22,503 nucleotides of DNA from Lachnospiraceae bacterium (GTDB taxonomy: Bacteria > Bacillota > Clostridia > Lachnospirales > Lachnospiraceae): contig JABZIV010000032.1 in the NCBI GenBank assembly GCA_015258095.1, positions 1 to 22,503 on the forward strand, read 5' to 3'. Under the pieces are notes generated by a model. The model was not told where the DNA came from. It worked only from the letters and a program-made list of their open reading frames with translations, and did not search any database. The translations under genes and the position numbers were made by a program. This document shows, piece after piece, positions 13,370 through 20,319 of this stretch (the stretch's first letter is position 1; the number at the start of each line of letters is the position of its first letter).

Positions 13370-15621
13370 TCTTCTTCCTCTTCCTCAGCGGCTTCCGCCG
13401 GAATAAAATCGATTGTTCTGCTGAGTGTATCTACGGAATAGACCCGGATTCGCATACTGTCTCCGATGCGATAGCATTTTCCGCTTCGCTCGCCTCTTGT
13501 CAGCATTTCTTTCTCGGAAAAGACGAAATAGTCGCCATTCATCATGCGAAGAGGAATCATACCTTCGATGCCGTTTTCCAAAGCAAGATAAATCCCGTAT
13601 TCCGTAAGTCCGGAAATCTTCCCGCTGAAGCATTCCCCGATAAAGTCTTTCATATACTGGCACTTCTTCAGCTTCAGGCAGTCCCGCTCCGCCTCATCCG
13701 CTCGCCTTTCCCGAAGGGAACTTTGCACGGCGACATCGGGCAGAATCCGTGCGTAGTGTGCACGGCGCTTCTCACTCTCACAAGTGCTCAGGTTCTCCTT
13801 GATGATGCGATGAATTTGCAGGTCGGGGTATCGACGGATAGGAGAGGTGAAGTGTGTGTAGTACTTACTCGCAAGACCGAAGTGCTCTGCACAGTCCGTG
13901 CTGTATTTTGCCTGCTTCAAAGAGCGGAGGATGAGCGTGCTGAGCATCGCCTCCTCGTCCTTTCCTTTGATTTCCTCCAGAACTTTCTGTAGTGCCTTCG
14001 GGCGGATACTGTCCGGATCTTTCGCACGAAGAACGATGGAAAAGTTCGAGAGGATATGCGAGAGTTCTGTCCATTTATCGAAGTCCGGCTTTTCATGGAT
14101 ACGATAGAGGAAGGGAATATCCCGCCAGTAGTATTCTTCCGCGACGGTTTCATTTGCCGCCAGCATGAAGTCTTCTATGATTTTGTGGGACTCCTCGCGG
14201 ATGACATTGCGAATTTCCCGTATTTTCCCGTCAGGATGAAAGAGCACTTCCGATTCCGGAAAGTCGAAGTCCAGACCGCCTCTTTCTATCCGCTTCTTGC
14301 GGAGCAGACGGGAGAGAGTACGCATCTTTAAGAGCATTTCCTGAAAAGGCAGGTAAGAGGGATCGAGCGGGAAGGCTTCATCCGCGTCCATATCGACTTC
14401 TTTTAGGAGGGCGGTTACACCGTCATAACTCATCCTTTTGTTGGAAGAAATGACGGAAGGGGTAATCTCATGAGACAATTGTGCGCCTTCCTCGTCGTAG
14501 TCCATGATACAGCTCAAAGTGAGCCGATCTACTCCTTCGTGGAGGGAGCAGATACCGTTTGAAAGTTCCCGCGGAAGCATCGGAATCACCCGATCCGTGA
14601 GGTATACGGAGGTTCCGCGATCCAGTGCTTCCAGATCCAGTGGACTGCCTTCTTTCACATAGTTTGTGACATCTGCAATATGAACGTAGAGGCGATACTG
14701 CTTCTTTTCCGGAAAATATTCCAGGGAAATGGCGTCGTCGAGATCCTTCGCGTCTTCTCCGTCGATGGTAATGGTCGGAAGGCTGCGCAGATCTCTTCTG
14801 CTCTCGGATTGCACGGCTTCCTCCGCGACCGTCTTCGGAATCCGCTCCGCCTCCGCTTTCACTTCATCCGGAAAAGCTTCCGGCAGGGAAAATGCGCGAA
14901 TCACGGAGAGAATGTCTACTCCGGGATCCGTCACTGCGCCAAGAATCTCCGTAACAGCGCAGAGGGGATAAGAGAGAAGGGGAGAGTGTGTGTGACGGGG
15001 AATGGACGTGCGCCCTCGTCTTGCCTTCTCTTTCTTCTCGCCGCCGTAGGACAGAATCTTTGCGACGACTTTGTCCCCGGGAACGGCTCCCTTTGTTTTT
15101 CCCGGATGGATATAGAAGGGAGAGGGCAGCTTTACATTGTCCGGGAAGAGGAAAAGACCCTCTTTCCGTGCTTTTACAAGACCCAGCACTTCTTTTACGG
15201 CGTGCTGCATCACCTTTACGACTCTTCCTTCCGCTTTCTCTTCGCCTTCTTTTTTCTTCACAATCTGAATCTGAACCGTGTCACCGTCCATGGCTCCCGC
15301 TTCCGCACCGCTCGGAATAAAGATGTCTTCCAGTTCCTTTTCAGAAAGACTAACAAAACCGAAGCCTTTCTTCGCACGGGAATAAACCCCTTTAAGCGTA
15401 TGGGGCTTTTTTGTGCCGCCTTCCTTTTCGGAAGGAGAGAGCACGCCTTCCAGAACTCCTTCTTCCTCCATTTCAGAGAGGAGAGAGGAAAAGGCTTTCT
15501 TTTCCTCCACGGGAATCCCTAAGAAGTGCATGAGTTCCTTTTCCTTCATCTTAGGAAGAGCAGGATCTTTTTCTATATCGAGGATAATTTTCTTTAACTT
15601 TTCTTTTTGCTCTTCTCGCAT
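13354..15621 (-). CDS. rnr: Ribonuclease R
   Basis: RNase R is a processive 3'-5' exoribonuclease of the RNase II family that degrades structured RNA and tmRNA-tagged mRNAs. The 755 residues show an N-terminal winged-helix region (about 1-65), cold-shock OB domains (about 75-240, with KKGFGFVSLSEKELEDIFIP), and the RNB catalytic domain. The RNB metal ligands lie in TIDGEDAKDLDDA (Asp287, Asp293, Asp295, Asp296). SPIRRYPDLQIHRI follows, and an S1 domain comes near the C-terminus (about 655-740, GKISGLTEYGIYLALENGIEGMI). AAGGAG four bases before the ATG supports the start. The secG-rnr-smpB order is common in Firmicutes and ties RNase R to trans-translation. Confidence 0.97.
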   Translation of the reverse strand: MREEQKEKLKKIILDIEKDPALPKMKEKELMHFLGIPVEEKKAFSSLLSEMEEEGVLEGVLSPSEKEGGTKKPHTLKGVYSRAKKGFGFVSLSEKELEDIFIPSGAEAGAMDGDTVQIQIVKKKEGEEKAEGRVVKVMQHAVKEVLGLVKARKEGLFLFPDNVKLPSPFYIHPGKTKGAVPGDKVVAKILSYGGEKKEKARRGRTSIPRHTHSPLLSYPLCAVTEILGAVTDPGVDILSVIRAFSLPEAFPDEVKAEAERIPKTVAEEAVQSESRRDLRSLPTITIDGEDAKDLDDAISLEYFPEKKQYRLYVHIADVTNYVKEGSPLDLEALDRGTSVYLTDRVIPMLPRELSNGICSLHEGVDRLTLSCIMDYDEEGAQLSHEITPSVISSNKRMSYDGVTALLKEVDMDADEAFPLDPSYLPFQEMLLKMRTLSRLLRKKRIERGGLDFDFPESEVLFHPDGKIREIRNVIREESHKIIEDFMLAANETVAEEYYWRDIPFLYRIHEKPDFDKWTELSHILSNFSIVLRAKDPDSIRPKALQKVLEEIKGKDEEAMLSTLILRSLKQAKYSTDCAEHFGLASKYYTHFTSPIRRYPDLQIHRIIKENLSTCESEKRRAHYARILPDVAVQSSLRERRADEAERDCLKLKKCQYMKDFIGECFSGKISGLTEYGIYLALENGIEGMIPLRMMNGDYFVFSEKEMLTRGERSGKCYRIGDSMRIRVYSVDTLSRTIDFIPAEAAEEEEEEWEKV

Positions 15622-15683
15622 AAAACTCCTTTTTTGTGCGCAAGTCTCTTAGGGATGGAATGGGGTACCCATTTTCAGAATAG

Positions 15684-15711
15684 AAAAAGCCTGCAAAAAA
15701 ATTGCAGGCTT
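15684..15711 (-). terminator. Intrinsic terminator between secG and rnr
   Basis: A nine-base-pair stem (15687-15695 with 15703-15711), AAGCCTGCA paired with TGCAGGCTT, is followed on the minus strand by a U run (A at 15684-15688). It would end or attenuate the secG transcript before rnr. No convincing separate rnr promoter was found in the 60 nt after it, so partial read-through is likely. Confidence 0.75.
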
Positions 15712-15732
15712 CGAAAACGGAAGAAAGAAGAA

Positions 15733-15969
15733 TTACCAAATCATATCCAGCAGTAAAGCTACGGCAAAGAAAGCAATGGTTCCATACTTGGTAAACTTTT
15801 CCAGGCTTCCCTCAACGGAACGTCCTCTGTTTTTCTGCCAGTAGGTATCTGTCTGTCCGGCTAAAGCGCCTATACCGTCTCCTTTTCCTTCCTGCATAAG
15901 GATAATCGCGGATAAAGCAATCCCTAAAATGACAAACAAGATAATCAATACAATCTTCGCTATCTTCAT
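15733..15969 (-). CDS. secG: Preprotein translocase subunit SecG
   Basis: SecG is the small SecYEG subunit that helps protein export across the membrane. The 78 residues match the family. A first helix (about 3-24, KIAKIVLIILFVILGIALSAIIL) is followed by the loop MQEGKGDGIGALAG and a second helix near 58-77 ending at MIW. A longer frame upstream to 16017 exists, but AGGGTGG a few bases before the ATG at 15969 and the family's usual start at the first helix favour the shorter version. It leads the secG-rnr-smpB cluster. Confidence 0.93.
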   Translation of the reverse strand: MKIAKIVLIILFVILGIALSAIILMQEGKGDGIGALAGQTDTYWQKNRGRSVEGSLEKFTKYGTIAFFAVALLLDMIW

Positions 15970-16048
15970 ATAACCACCCTTTATAAAATCGGTTCCGCCT
16001 TTCGGAACAAAACCCATACTGCATCAGTCTACCGTTAATATCTTTGGG

Positions 16049-16077
16049 AGTATAGCACAGTGTGCCATATAGTGCAA
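16049..16077 (-). promoter_or_regulatory. SigA promoter for secG
   Basis: On the minus strand TTGCAC (16077-16072) and TATACT (16054-16049) are separated by 17 nt, 80 nt before the secG start. A GTTCCG/CGGAAC dyad lies in the leader between promoter and gene. Confidence 0.7.
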
Positions 16078-16086
16078 GAGATGTCC

Positions 16087-16116
16087 TTCCAAGAAAGACT
16101 CGTTTTGTGCTATAGT
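16087..16116 (+). promoter_or_regulatory. Weak candidate promoter for the Nudix gene
   Basis: TATAGT at 16111-16116 is a good -10 box. The best -35 is TTCCAA at 16087-16092, with an 18-nt spacer. It is divergent from and adjacent to the secG promoter. Confidence 0.4.
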
Positions 16117-16197
16117 GTTCTTGATTTACCGTTCTTTTTCAAAAAGGAAGAAAGTGCTATGGAAAAGGAAGAGAGCACTATGGAAGAAGGAAAAACA

Positions 16198-16611
16198 ATG
16201 GCGGACAGAGAGAAAGAGGTAGAGAGAAAAACGCTGGAGGTGGTTGCGGCGATTCTTAGAAAAGGCGACTGCATATTCGGGACGGAGAAAGGCTACGGTG
16301 AGTGGAAAGGCTTTTGGGAGTTTCCGGGCGGGAAGGTAGAAGCAGGAGAACGCCCGGAGGAGGCTTTAGTACGGGAAATACGGGAAGAACTCGATGCGGA
16401 GATTCGGATTGACCGTTTGTTTAAAACAGTGGACTTTGCCTATCCCCATTTTCATGTTCGATTGCACTGCTATTTCTGCACGCTCTTGTCCGAAAGAATG
16501 AAGCTTATAGAGGCGACGGAAGGCAGATGGCTTCGAAAAGAAGAACTGGACACGGTACCGTGGCTTCCTGCGGATGTCGCCTTGCTTTCAGAGTTGAAAG
16601 AACTGCTTTAA
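16198..16611 (+). CDS. MutT-type Nudix hydrolase
   Basis: This is a Nudix pyrophosphohydrolase, probably cleaning oxidised or non-canonical nucleoside triphosphates such as 8-oxo-dGTP. The Nudix box GGKVEAGERPEEALVREIREEL fits G-x5-E-x7-R-E-U-x-E-E. It is preceded by EWKGFWEFPGG as in MutT/NudG proteins. The chosen start at 16198 has AAGGA six bases upstream and gives 137 residues, the usual size. ATGs at 16159 and 16180 and a GTG at 16060 lie upstream in frame, but their translations are charged, low-complexity sequence not typical of the family. Whether it is MutT proper or a (d)CTP-type enzyme cannot be decided by eye. A terminator follows about 50 nt after the stop. Confidence 0.88.
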   Translation: MADREKEVERKTLEVVAAILRKGDCIFGTEKGYGEWKGFWEFPGGKVEAGERPEEALVREIREELDAEIRIDRLFKTVDFAYPHFHVRLHCYFCTLLSERMKLIEATEGRWLRKEELDTVPWLPADVALLSELKELL

Positions 16612-16662
16612 AGAGGGGGGAGAAAAGGCTTGCAGCATGGCATATCTATCGTTTATACTGAA

Positions 16663-16688
16663 AAAAGCACGGAAGTGCTTTTCTTTTT
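16663..16688 (+). terminator. Intrinsic terminator after the Nudix gene
   Basis: The stem AAAAGCAC/GTGCTTTT with a GGAA tetraloop is followed by CTTTTT. The A run before it also makes it usable in reverse. It lies 51 nt after the Nudix stop. Confidence 0.75.
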
Positions 16689-16689
16689 A

Positions 16690-16835
16690 CATTCTGTACT
16701 TTAACACTTAAAAGCATAAACGCTTAAAAGCGAAAAAGTAAAAAACAAAAAAACAAAGAAAAAAAACGCGAAAAAGAAAAAAAGCAATAAAGAAGACCGC
16801 AGTACAGAAGGAATAGAACAGGATAGGAGGAAGAG
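16690..16835 (+). repeat. A-rich, purine-biased leader before the symporter
   Basis: This 146-nt stretch has no gene. It holds two copies of CTTAAAAGC (16707-16715 and 16722-16730 by eye), then A-runs broken by single C or G bases up to about 16790. It ends with a purine-rich segment containing GGAATAGAAC (16810-16819) and the AGGAGG of the next gene. A possible promoter (TTGCAG at 16630-16635, TATACT at 16654-16659, 18-nt spacer) would start transcripts inside the preceding terminator, so the true promoter is unclear. Confidence 0.45.
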
Positions 16836-18284
16836 ATGAGCGCATTACAGGGAGGAATTGTCTTTGTTATCGAAGCGGCAGCAAAGTTTCTTTGGGGAGA
16901 TCTCGTGAAGATTCCGCTACCGGGAGGGAGTAACTTGGGGCTCTCTTTGATGGTGATGCTTTTGATTCCTGCCGGAATCTACTACACCGTCCGTACCCGT
17001 TTCCTTCCCGTTCGTATGTTTCGGGAGATGATTCATGTGCTTATCGAGAAGCCGGACAGCAAGATGCAGGGAGACCTTTCCAGAGGGAAGCTTTCCGGCT
17101 TGCAGACCCTTATCGTGTCCACGGCGACGAGAGTCGGCATGGGAAATCTGGTCGGTGTTGTGGCGGCGATTTCCGCGGGAGGAGCGGGAGCCGTTTTTTG
17201 GATGTGGATTACGGCATTAATCGGTTCATCCACCGCCTTTGTTGAAGCAACCCTTGCGCAGCTCCATAAGCGGAAAGATCCCCTCTATGGCGGTTTTCGC
17301 GGCGGACCTGCTTATTACATCCATGATTTTTTCTTTCACAATAAGCCGGGAGAGAAGCTGGAGGAGGGGATTCCGAAGAAGCGAAGCGTCATTGCCCTGC
17401 TTTTTGCCCTGTCCGGTCTGATTTGCTGGGCGGGAATCAGCCAGGTAATCGGCAATTCCGTGTCTTCTTCCTTTGAAAATGCATTTTCCGTGAAGCCGCT
17501 CTATTCCACGTTATTCCTTGTTCTGCTTGCTTCCATTATCGTACTTCGGAAAAATGCCACTGCGCGGGTTCTCGATATCATGGTCCCCTTTATGGCAGGT
17601 CTCTATTTTGCCCTTACCCTCTTTGTGATTTTGACGCATCTTCCGGCACTTCCTGCCGTTTTTGCACGCATCTTTTCGGAAGCGTTCGGTTTCAGACAGA
17701 TTGTAGCGGGCGGTTTCGGAGCAATCCTGATGAATGGCGTGAAGAGAGGCCTCTTCTCGAATGAAGCGGGTTCCGGCTCGGCACCCTGCGCAGCCGCGGC
17801 GGCGGACACGGATCATCCGGTGAAAATGGGATTGTTTCAGGCAATAGGTGTTTTTATCGATACCATCGTGATCTGTTCCTGCACCGCTTTTATCATGTTG
17901 CTTACGCCGGAGAAGATGGTAGAAGGTTTGCAGGGTATGGATATTTTACAGACGGCGATGAACTACCATTTTGGCGTTTTCGGAAAGATTTTCATTGCAC
18001 TCATCCTTTGGCTTTTCAGTTTTTCTACTTTTCTCGGAATTCTTTTCTATGCCCGTTCCAACGTCTCCTATCTTTTTGGGGACAAGTGGGCGGCGCAAAC
18101 CGCATACAAGGTTTTTGCTCTTATCATGCTTTTTGTCGGGGGACTGGCGCAGTATACCGTGGTTTGGGATTTAGGAGATGTAGGAATCGGTTTGATGACG
18201 ATTTTTAATCTGCTCGTCATGTACCCGCTTAGCAAAGAGGCCTTTGTTGCATTATGCGAGTATGAAAAGCGGCTTCGCTCTTAA
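16836..18284 (+). CDS. AGCS family sodium:alanine/glycine symporter
   Basis: This 482-residue multi-pass membrane protein of the alanine-or-glycine:cation symporter family imports small amino acids with sodium. The signature is LQTLIVSTATRVGMGNLVGVVAAISAGGAGAVFWMW, equivalent to the family's conserved GNI/L-G-V region. Further family segments are GGPAYYIHDFF, the FGAILMNGVKRGLFSNEAGSGSAPCAAAAADTDHP stretch, and a Ser/Gly-rich substrate region. About ten to eleven hydrophobic helices can be counted. The start is fixed by AGGAGG five bases upstream. It stands alone: the Nudix terminator lies before it and a new promoter begins five bases after its stop codon. The exact substrate is not certain. 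Confidence 0.93.
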   Translation: MSALQGGIVFVIEAAAKFLWGDLVKIPLPGGSNLGLSLMVMLLIPAGIYYTVRTRFLPVRMFREMIHVLIEKPDSKMQGDLSRGKLSGLQTLIVSTATRVGMGNLVGVVAAISAGGAGAVFWMWITALIGSSTAFVEATLAQLHKRKDPLYGGFRGGPAYYIHDFFFHNKPGEKLEEGIPKKRSVIALLFALSGLICWAGISQVIGNSVSSSFENAFSVKPLYSTLFLVLLASIIVLRKNATARVLDIMVPFMAGLYFALTLFVILTHLPALPAVFARIFSEAFGFRQIVAGGFGAILMNGVKRGLFSNEAGSGSAPCAAAAADTDHPVKMGLFQAIGVFIDTIVICSCTAFIMLLTPEKMVEGLQGMDILQTAMNYHFGVFGKIFIALILWLFSFSTFLGILFYARSNVSYLFGDKWAAQTAYKVFALIMLFVGGLAQYTVVWDLGDVGIGLMTIFNLLVMYPLSKEAFVALCEYEKRLRS

Positions 18285-18288
18285 AGCA

Positions 18289-18317
18289 TTGTAAAAATTA
18301 CATTAAAATGATATGAT
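18289..18317 (+). promoter_or_regulatory. SigA promoter for the 578-residue membrane protein
   Basis: TTGTAA (18289-18294) and TATGAT (18312-18317) are separated by 17 nt. The leader is about 35 nt. No terminator is seen between the symporter stop and this promoter, so some read-through is possible. Confidence 0.65.
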
Positions 18318-18340
18318 TTCCTTGTTCGTTTCATCATTTT
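18305..18340. repeat. Inverted repeat overlapping the promoter
   Basis: AAAATGAT (18305-18312) and ATCATTTT (18333-18340) form an eight-base dyad with a 20-nt centre that spans the -10 box and the predicted transcription start. This is a plausible operator position, but the arms are AT-rich. Confidence 0.35.
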
Positions 18341-18359
18341 GAATGAGGAGGAAGCTTGA

Positions 18360-20096
18360 ATGAGTGAAGAAGAGAAGAAGGAGCAGGTGAACGGGGAAGC
18401 ACAGGGAGAACCTGTTTTTCGTGTGGAACCGCCGCTGGAGAAGAAAGACGAAGAGCCGGCCTCTGCTCCGGCAGAAGAAAAGCAAGCTGCTGAAGAGAAA
18501 GCGGAAGAGGGAGTGCAGGCTGTAGAAGAGAAAGTGCAAGAAGGTGAGCAGCTTGTTTCCGAAAAGACGGCAGAGGTAGCGGCGAAGGCTTCCGAGGTCG
18601 GGACGGCAGTGGAGAATACGACAGCTACCGTTGTACAGAAGGCGGAAGAAGCGACAAAGAAGGTAGCGGAGCAGGCGGAAAAGAAGGTACAGGAGACGGT
18701 TTCCGCGGCTGACCGTATCAAGGCAAATGTCAACAAATACAAGCCGGAGAAGAAGGCGGAAGAGCCGAATAGAAATGCACAGAGCGGTGGCGCCGGAAAC
18801 GGCACGGAGAAGAAGCACTCCGCACCGATTGTGCTGATTGCGATTCTCCTGATTTTCCTGGTATTTGCGCTGGGGTATGCCTTTTTCCCGAGAAGAACGA
18901 AAGTGAATCTGGACAAGTACATCTCCGTGGATTTCACCGGCTTTGACGGATATGGCAAGGCGGATGTCCACTTTGATTCGGATGCGTTCCTGAAAGACTA
19001 TAAGAAGAAGATCAAGCTGAAGAAGAAGGGCGATCTTCTGACGAGCGCCATTATGGAAGGCTATACACCGGAAGCTTTCCTGAATGATTATTATCTCTCC
19101 GGAAATTGGAAGTTGGACGGAGAAAATGGAAAGTATAAGAATGGCGACAAGGTTCATCTGAGCTGGAAGATTGATAAGGACAAAATCGAAGAGACCTTCC
19201 GGGTAAAGGTGAAGGATGCCGGTAAAGAGTTTGAAGTAAAGGGACTCGATAAAGTGGAGAAGTTCGATGCTTTTGAGAATCTCAACATAGAATACAGCGG
19301 AACCGCACCAAACGGTATGGCGGACTTGGAGGGGAAAGGCATCATGGACGGCTCCAAGGGACTTTATTTCTCCGCAGATAAGATGGACGGACTTTCCAAC
19401 GGGGATGAAATCACCGTGAAGATTGGACCGGAAAATGCACTCGAGGCCTTTATCCAGAAGACCGGTAAGGCACCGAAGGAAATGGAAAAGCAGTTTAAGG
19501 TAGAAGGACTTCCTGCCTACATCGACAGCGCTTCGGCGATTAATGAGGAGAACCTGAACAACATCAAGAGCGAGATGGAAGACAATATCAAGAGCTCCGT
19601 TGCGAAGGAAGGCGATAGTGTGCAGCTGATTGGCACGGAGTATCAGGGCTACTATTTCTTAAAGGCGAAGAACAAGAACTATGGCGTGCAGAATGTCTTC
19701 TATCCGGTTTATAAAGTGACGGTTCGGATTACTTTACCGAGCAAGGGCTTCGTGCAGGATTACAGCTACTATGTTTCCGCTTCTTTACAGAATATCATGG
19801 ATGAAGGAAATGGAAAGGTAACCATCGACACCACGGATATGGATACGGTTTACCATACCTTCGAGATTGATACGGAACCGGGGAACTGGCTCTCCAACCG
19901 TTTCTATCTGGACGGCTTTGAAAGTCTGGACAGCTTGCGGAAAGAAGTTGTGACGAAGCAGCTTTCCAACTTTAAGGTGGAAGAAAAGATTACCGGCGAA
20001 AGCGCTTCGACGGAAGAGTCCAAAGATGCGGGACAGTCAGAGAGTGAAAGCGGAGAAGCCGAAAGCAGTACAGAAGAGACAAGCGCGAACTCATAA
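18360..20096 (+). CDS. Single-pass membrane protein with two tandem extracellular modules
   Basis: I do not recognise a named family for this 578-residue protein. Residues 1-155 are cytoplasmic-type: highly charged, with an Ala/Glu/Lys/Val amphipathic stretch at about 37-125 that could form a long helix or coiled coil. A single membrane helix lies at about 156-176, followed by PRR, so the rest is outside (type II-like). Two similar modules follow. Module 1 starts near 183 (NLDKYISVDFTGFDGYGKADV) and ends near EFEVKGL. Module 2 starts near FENLNIEYSGTAPNGMADL and ends near QFKVEGLPAYI. Each has an NGD-x-[VI] strand near its middle. A further domain spans about 385-545, and the last 30 residues are Ser/Glu-rich. 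From memory, similar D/G/Y-rich modules occur in Lachnospiraceae surface proteins. The start has GAGGAGG eight bases upstream. Confidence 0.85.
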   Translation: MSEEEKKEQVNGEAQGEPVFRVEPPLEKKDEEPASAPAEEKQAAEEKAEEGVQAVEEKVQEGEQLVSEKTAEVAAKASEVGTAVENTTATVVQKAEEATKKVAEQAEKKVQETVSAADRIKANVNKYKPEKKAEEPNRNAQSGGAGNGTEKKHSAPIVLIAILLIFLVFALGYAFFPRRTKVNLDKYISVDFTGFDGYGKADVHFDSDAFLKDYKKKIKLKKKGDLLTSAIMEGYTPEAFLNDYYLSGNWKLDGENGKYKNGDKVHLSWKIDKDKIEETFRVKVKDAGKEFEVKGLDKVEKFDAFENLNIEYSGTAPNGMADLEGKGIMDGSKGLYFSADKMDGLSNGDEITVKIGPENALEAFIQKTGKAPKEMEKQFKVEGLPAYIDSASAINEENLNNIKSEMEDNIKSSVAKEGDSVQLIGTEYQGYYFLKAKNKNYGVQNVFYPVYKVTVRITLPSKGFVQDYSYYVSASLQNIMDEGNGKVTIDTTDMDTVYHTFEIDTEPGNWLSNRFYLDGFESLDSLRKEVVTKQLSNFKVEEKITGESASTEESKDAGQSESESGEAESSTEETSANS

Positions 20097-20125
20097 GAGA
20101 GAAAGCGATTGTAAACAAATTACGC

Positions 20126-20154
20126 TTGAAAATAGAACCTGAATAGGGTATATT
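20126..20154 (+). promoter_or_regulatory. SigA promoter for tRNA-Pro
   Basis: TTGAAA (20126-20131) and TATATT (20149-20154) are 17 nt apart, and the tRNA begins 12 nt after the -10 box. Confidence 0.75.
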
Positions 20155-20165
20155 GGAGAGCGTGC

Positions 20166-20238
20166 CGGGATGTAGCGCAGGTGGTAGCGCGCTTGACTGG
20201 GGGTCAAGAGGCCGCAGGTTCAAGTCCTGTCATTCCGA
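20166..20238 (+). tRNA. tRNA-Pro (anticodon GGG)
   Basis: The cloverleaf can be folded by hand. The acceptor CGGGATG pairs with CATTCCG (one G-U). The D-stem is GCGC/GCGC. The anticodon stem CTTGA/TCAAG encloses the loop CTGGGGG, with anticodon GGG at 20199-20201. The T-arm is GCAGG-TTCAAGT-CCTGT, with discriminator A at 20238. The C1-G72 pair is characteristic of bacterial tRNA-Pro. CCA is not encoded (GAGA follows), so it must be added by the CCA enzyme. This tRNA would read CCC and CCU codons. Confidence 0.95.
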
Positions 20239-20240
20239 GA

Positions 20241-20278
20241 CAAAAAGAGTTCTTTCCTTTCGGAGAGAACTCTTTTTG
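20241..20278. terminator. Terminator after tRNA-Pro, also facing the GH114-like gene
   Basis: CAAAAAGAGTTCT (20241-20253) pairs perfectly with AGAACTCTTTTTG (20266-20278). The T5 in the 3' arm terminates the plus-strand tRNA transcript. The A5 in the 5' arm gives a U run on the minus strand, so it can also end the convergent gene whose stop is at 20320. Confidence 0.88.
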
Positions 20279-20309
20279 TATGAATTCGTATGAAAAGGAA
20301 GTTGTTTGC

Positions 20310-20318
20310 GGGGGGGGG
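20310..20318. repeat. G9 homopolymer next to a stop codon
   Basis: Nine consecutive G residues on the plus strand lie one base beyond the TAA of the GH114-like gene. Such a run is prone to slippage, but it is outside the reading frame. Confidence 0.9.
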
Positions 20319-20319
20319 A

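Noticed and set aside
12863..13441. Plus-strand frame of 192 codons over smpB
   Set aside because: It is antisense of smpB and the rnr end, starts inside the terminator region and shows no family motif.
14680..15522. Long plus-strand open frame opposite rnr (280 codons)
   Set aside because: It lies wholly within the antisense of rnr, has no ribosome binding site and no recognisable motif. It is a by-product of the codon bias of rnr.
18303..19157. Minus-strand open frames opposite the surface protein (up to 284 codons)
   Set aside because: They are Leu/Ser/Phe-rich antisense of the Glu/Lys/Ala-rich gene, with no plausible start signal.
20103..20127. Terminator after the surface-protein gene
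   Set aside because: There is an imperfect dyad (AAGCG...CGCTT), but it lacks a T run and overlaps the tRNA promoter -35 box.
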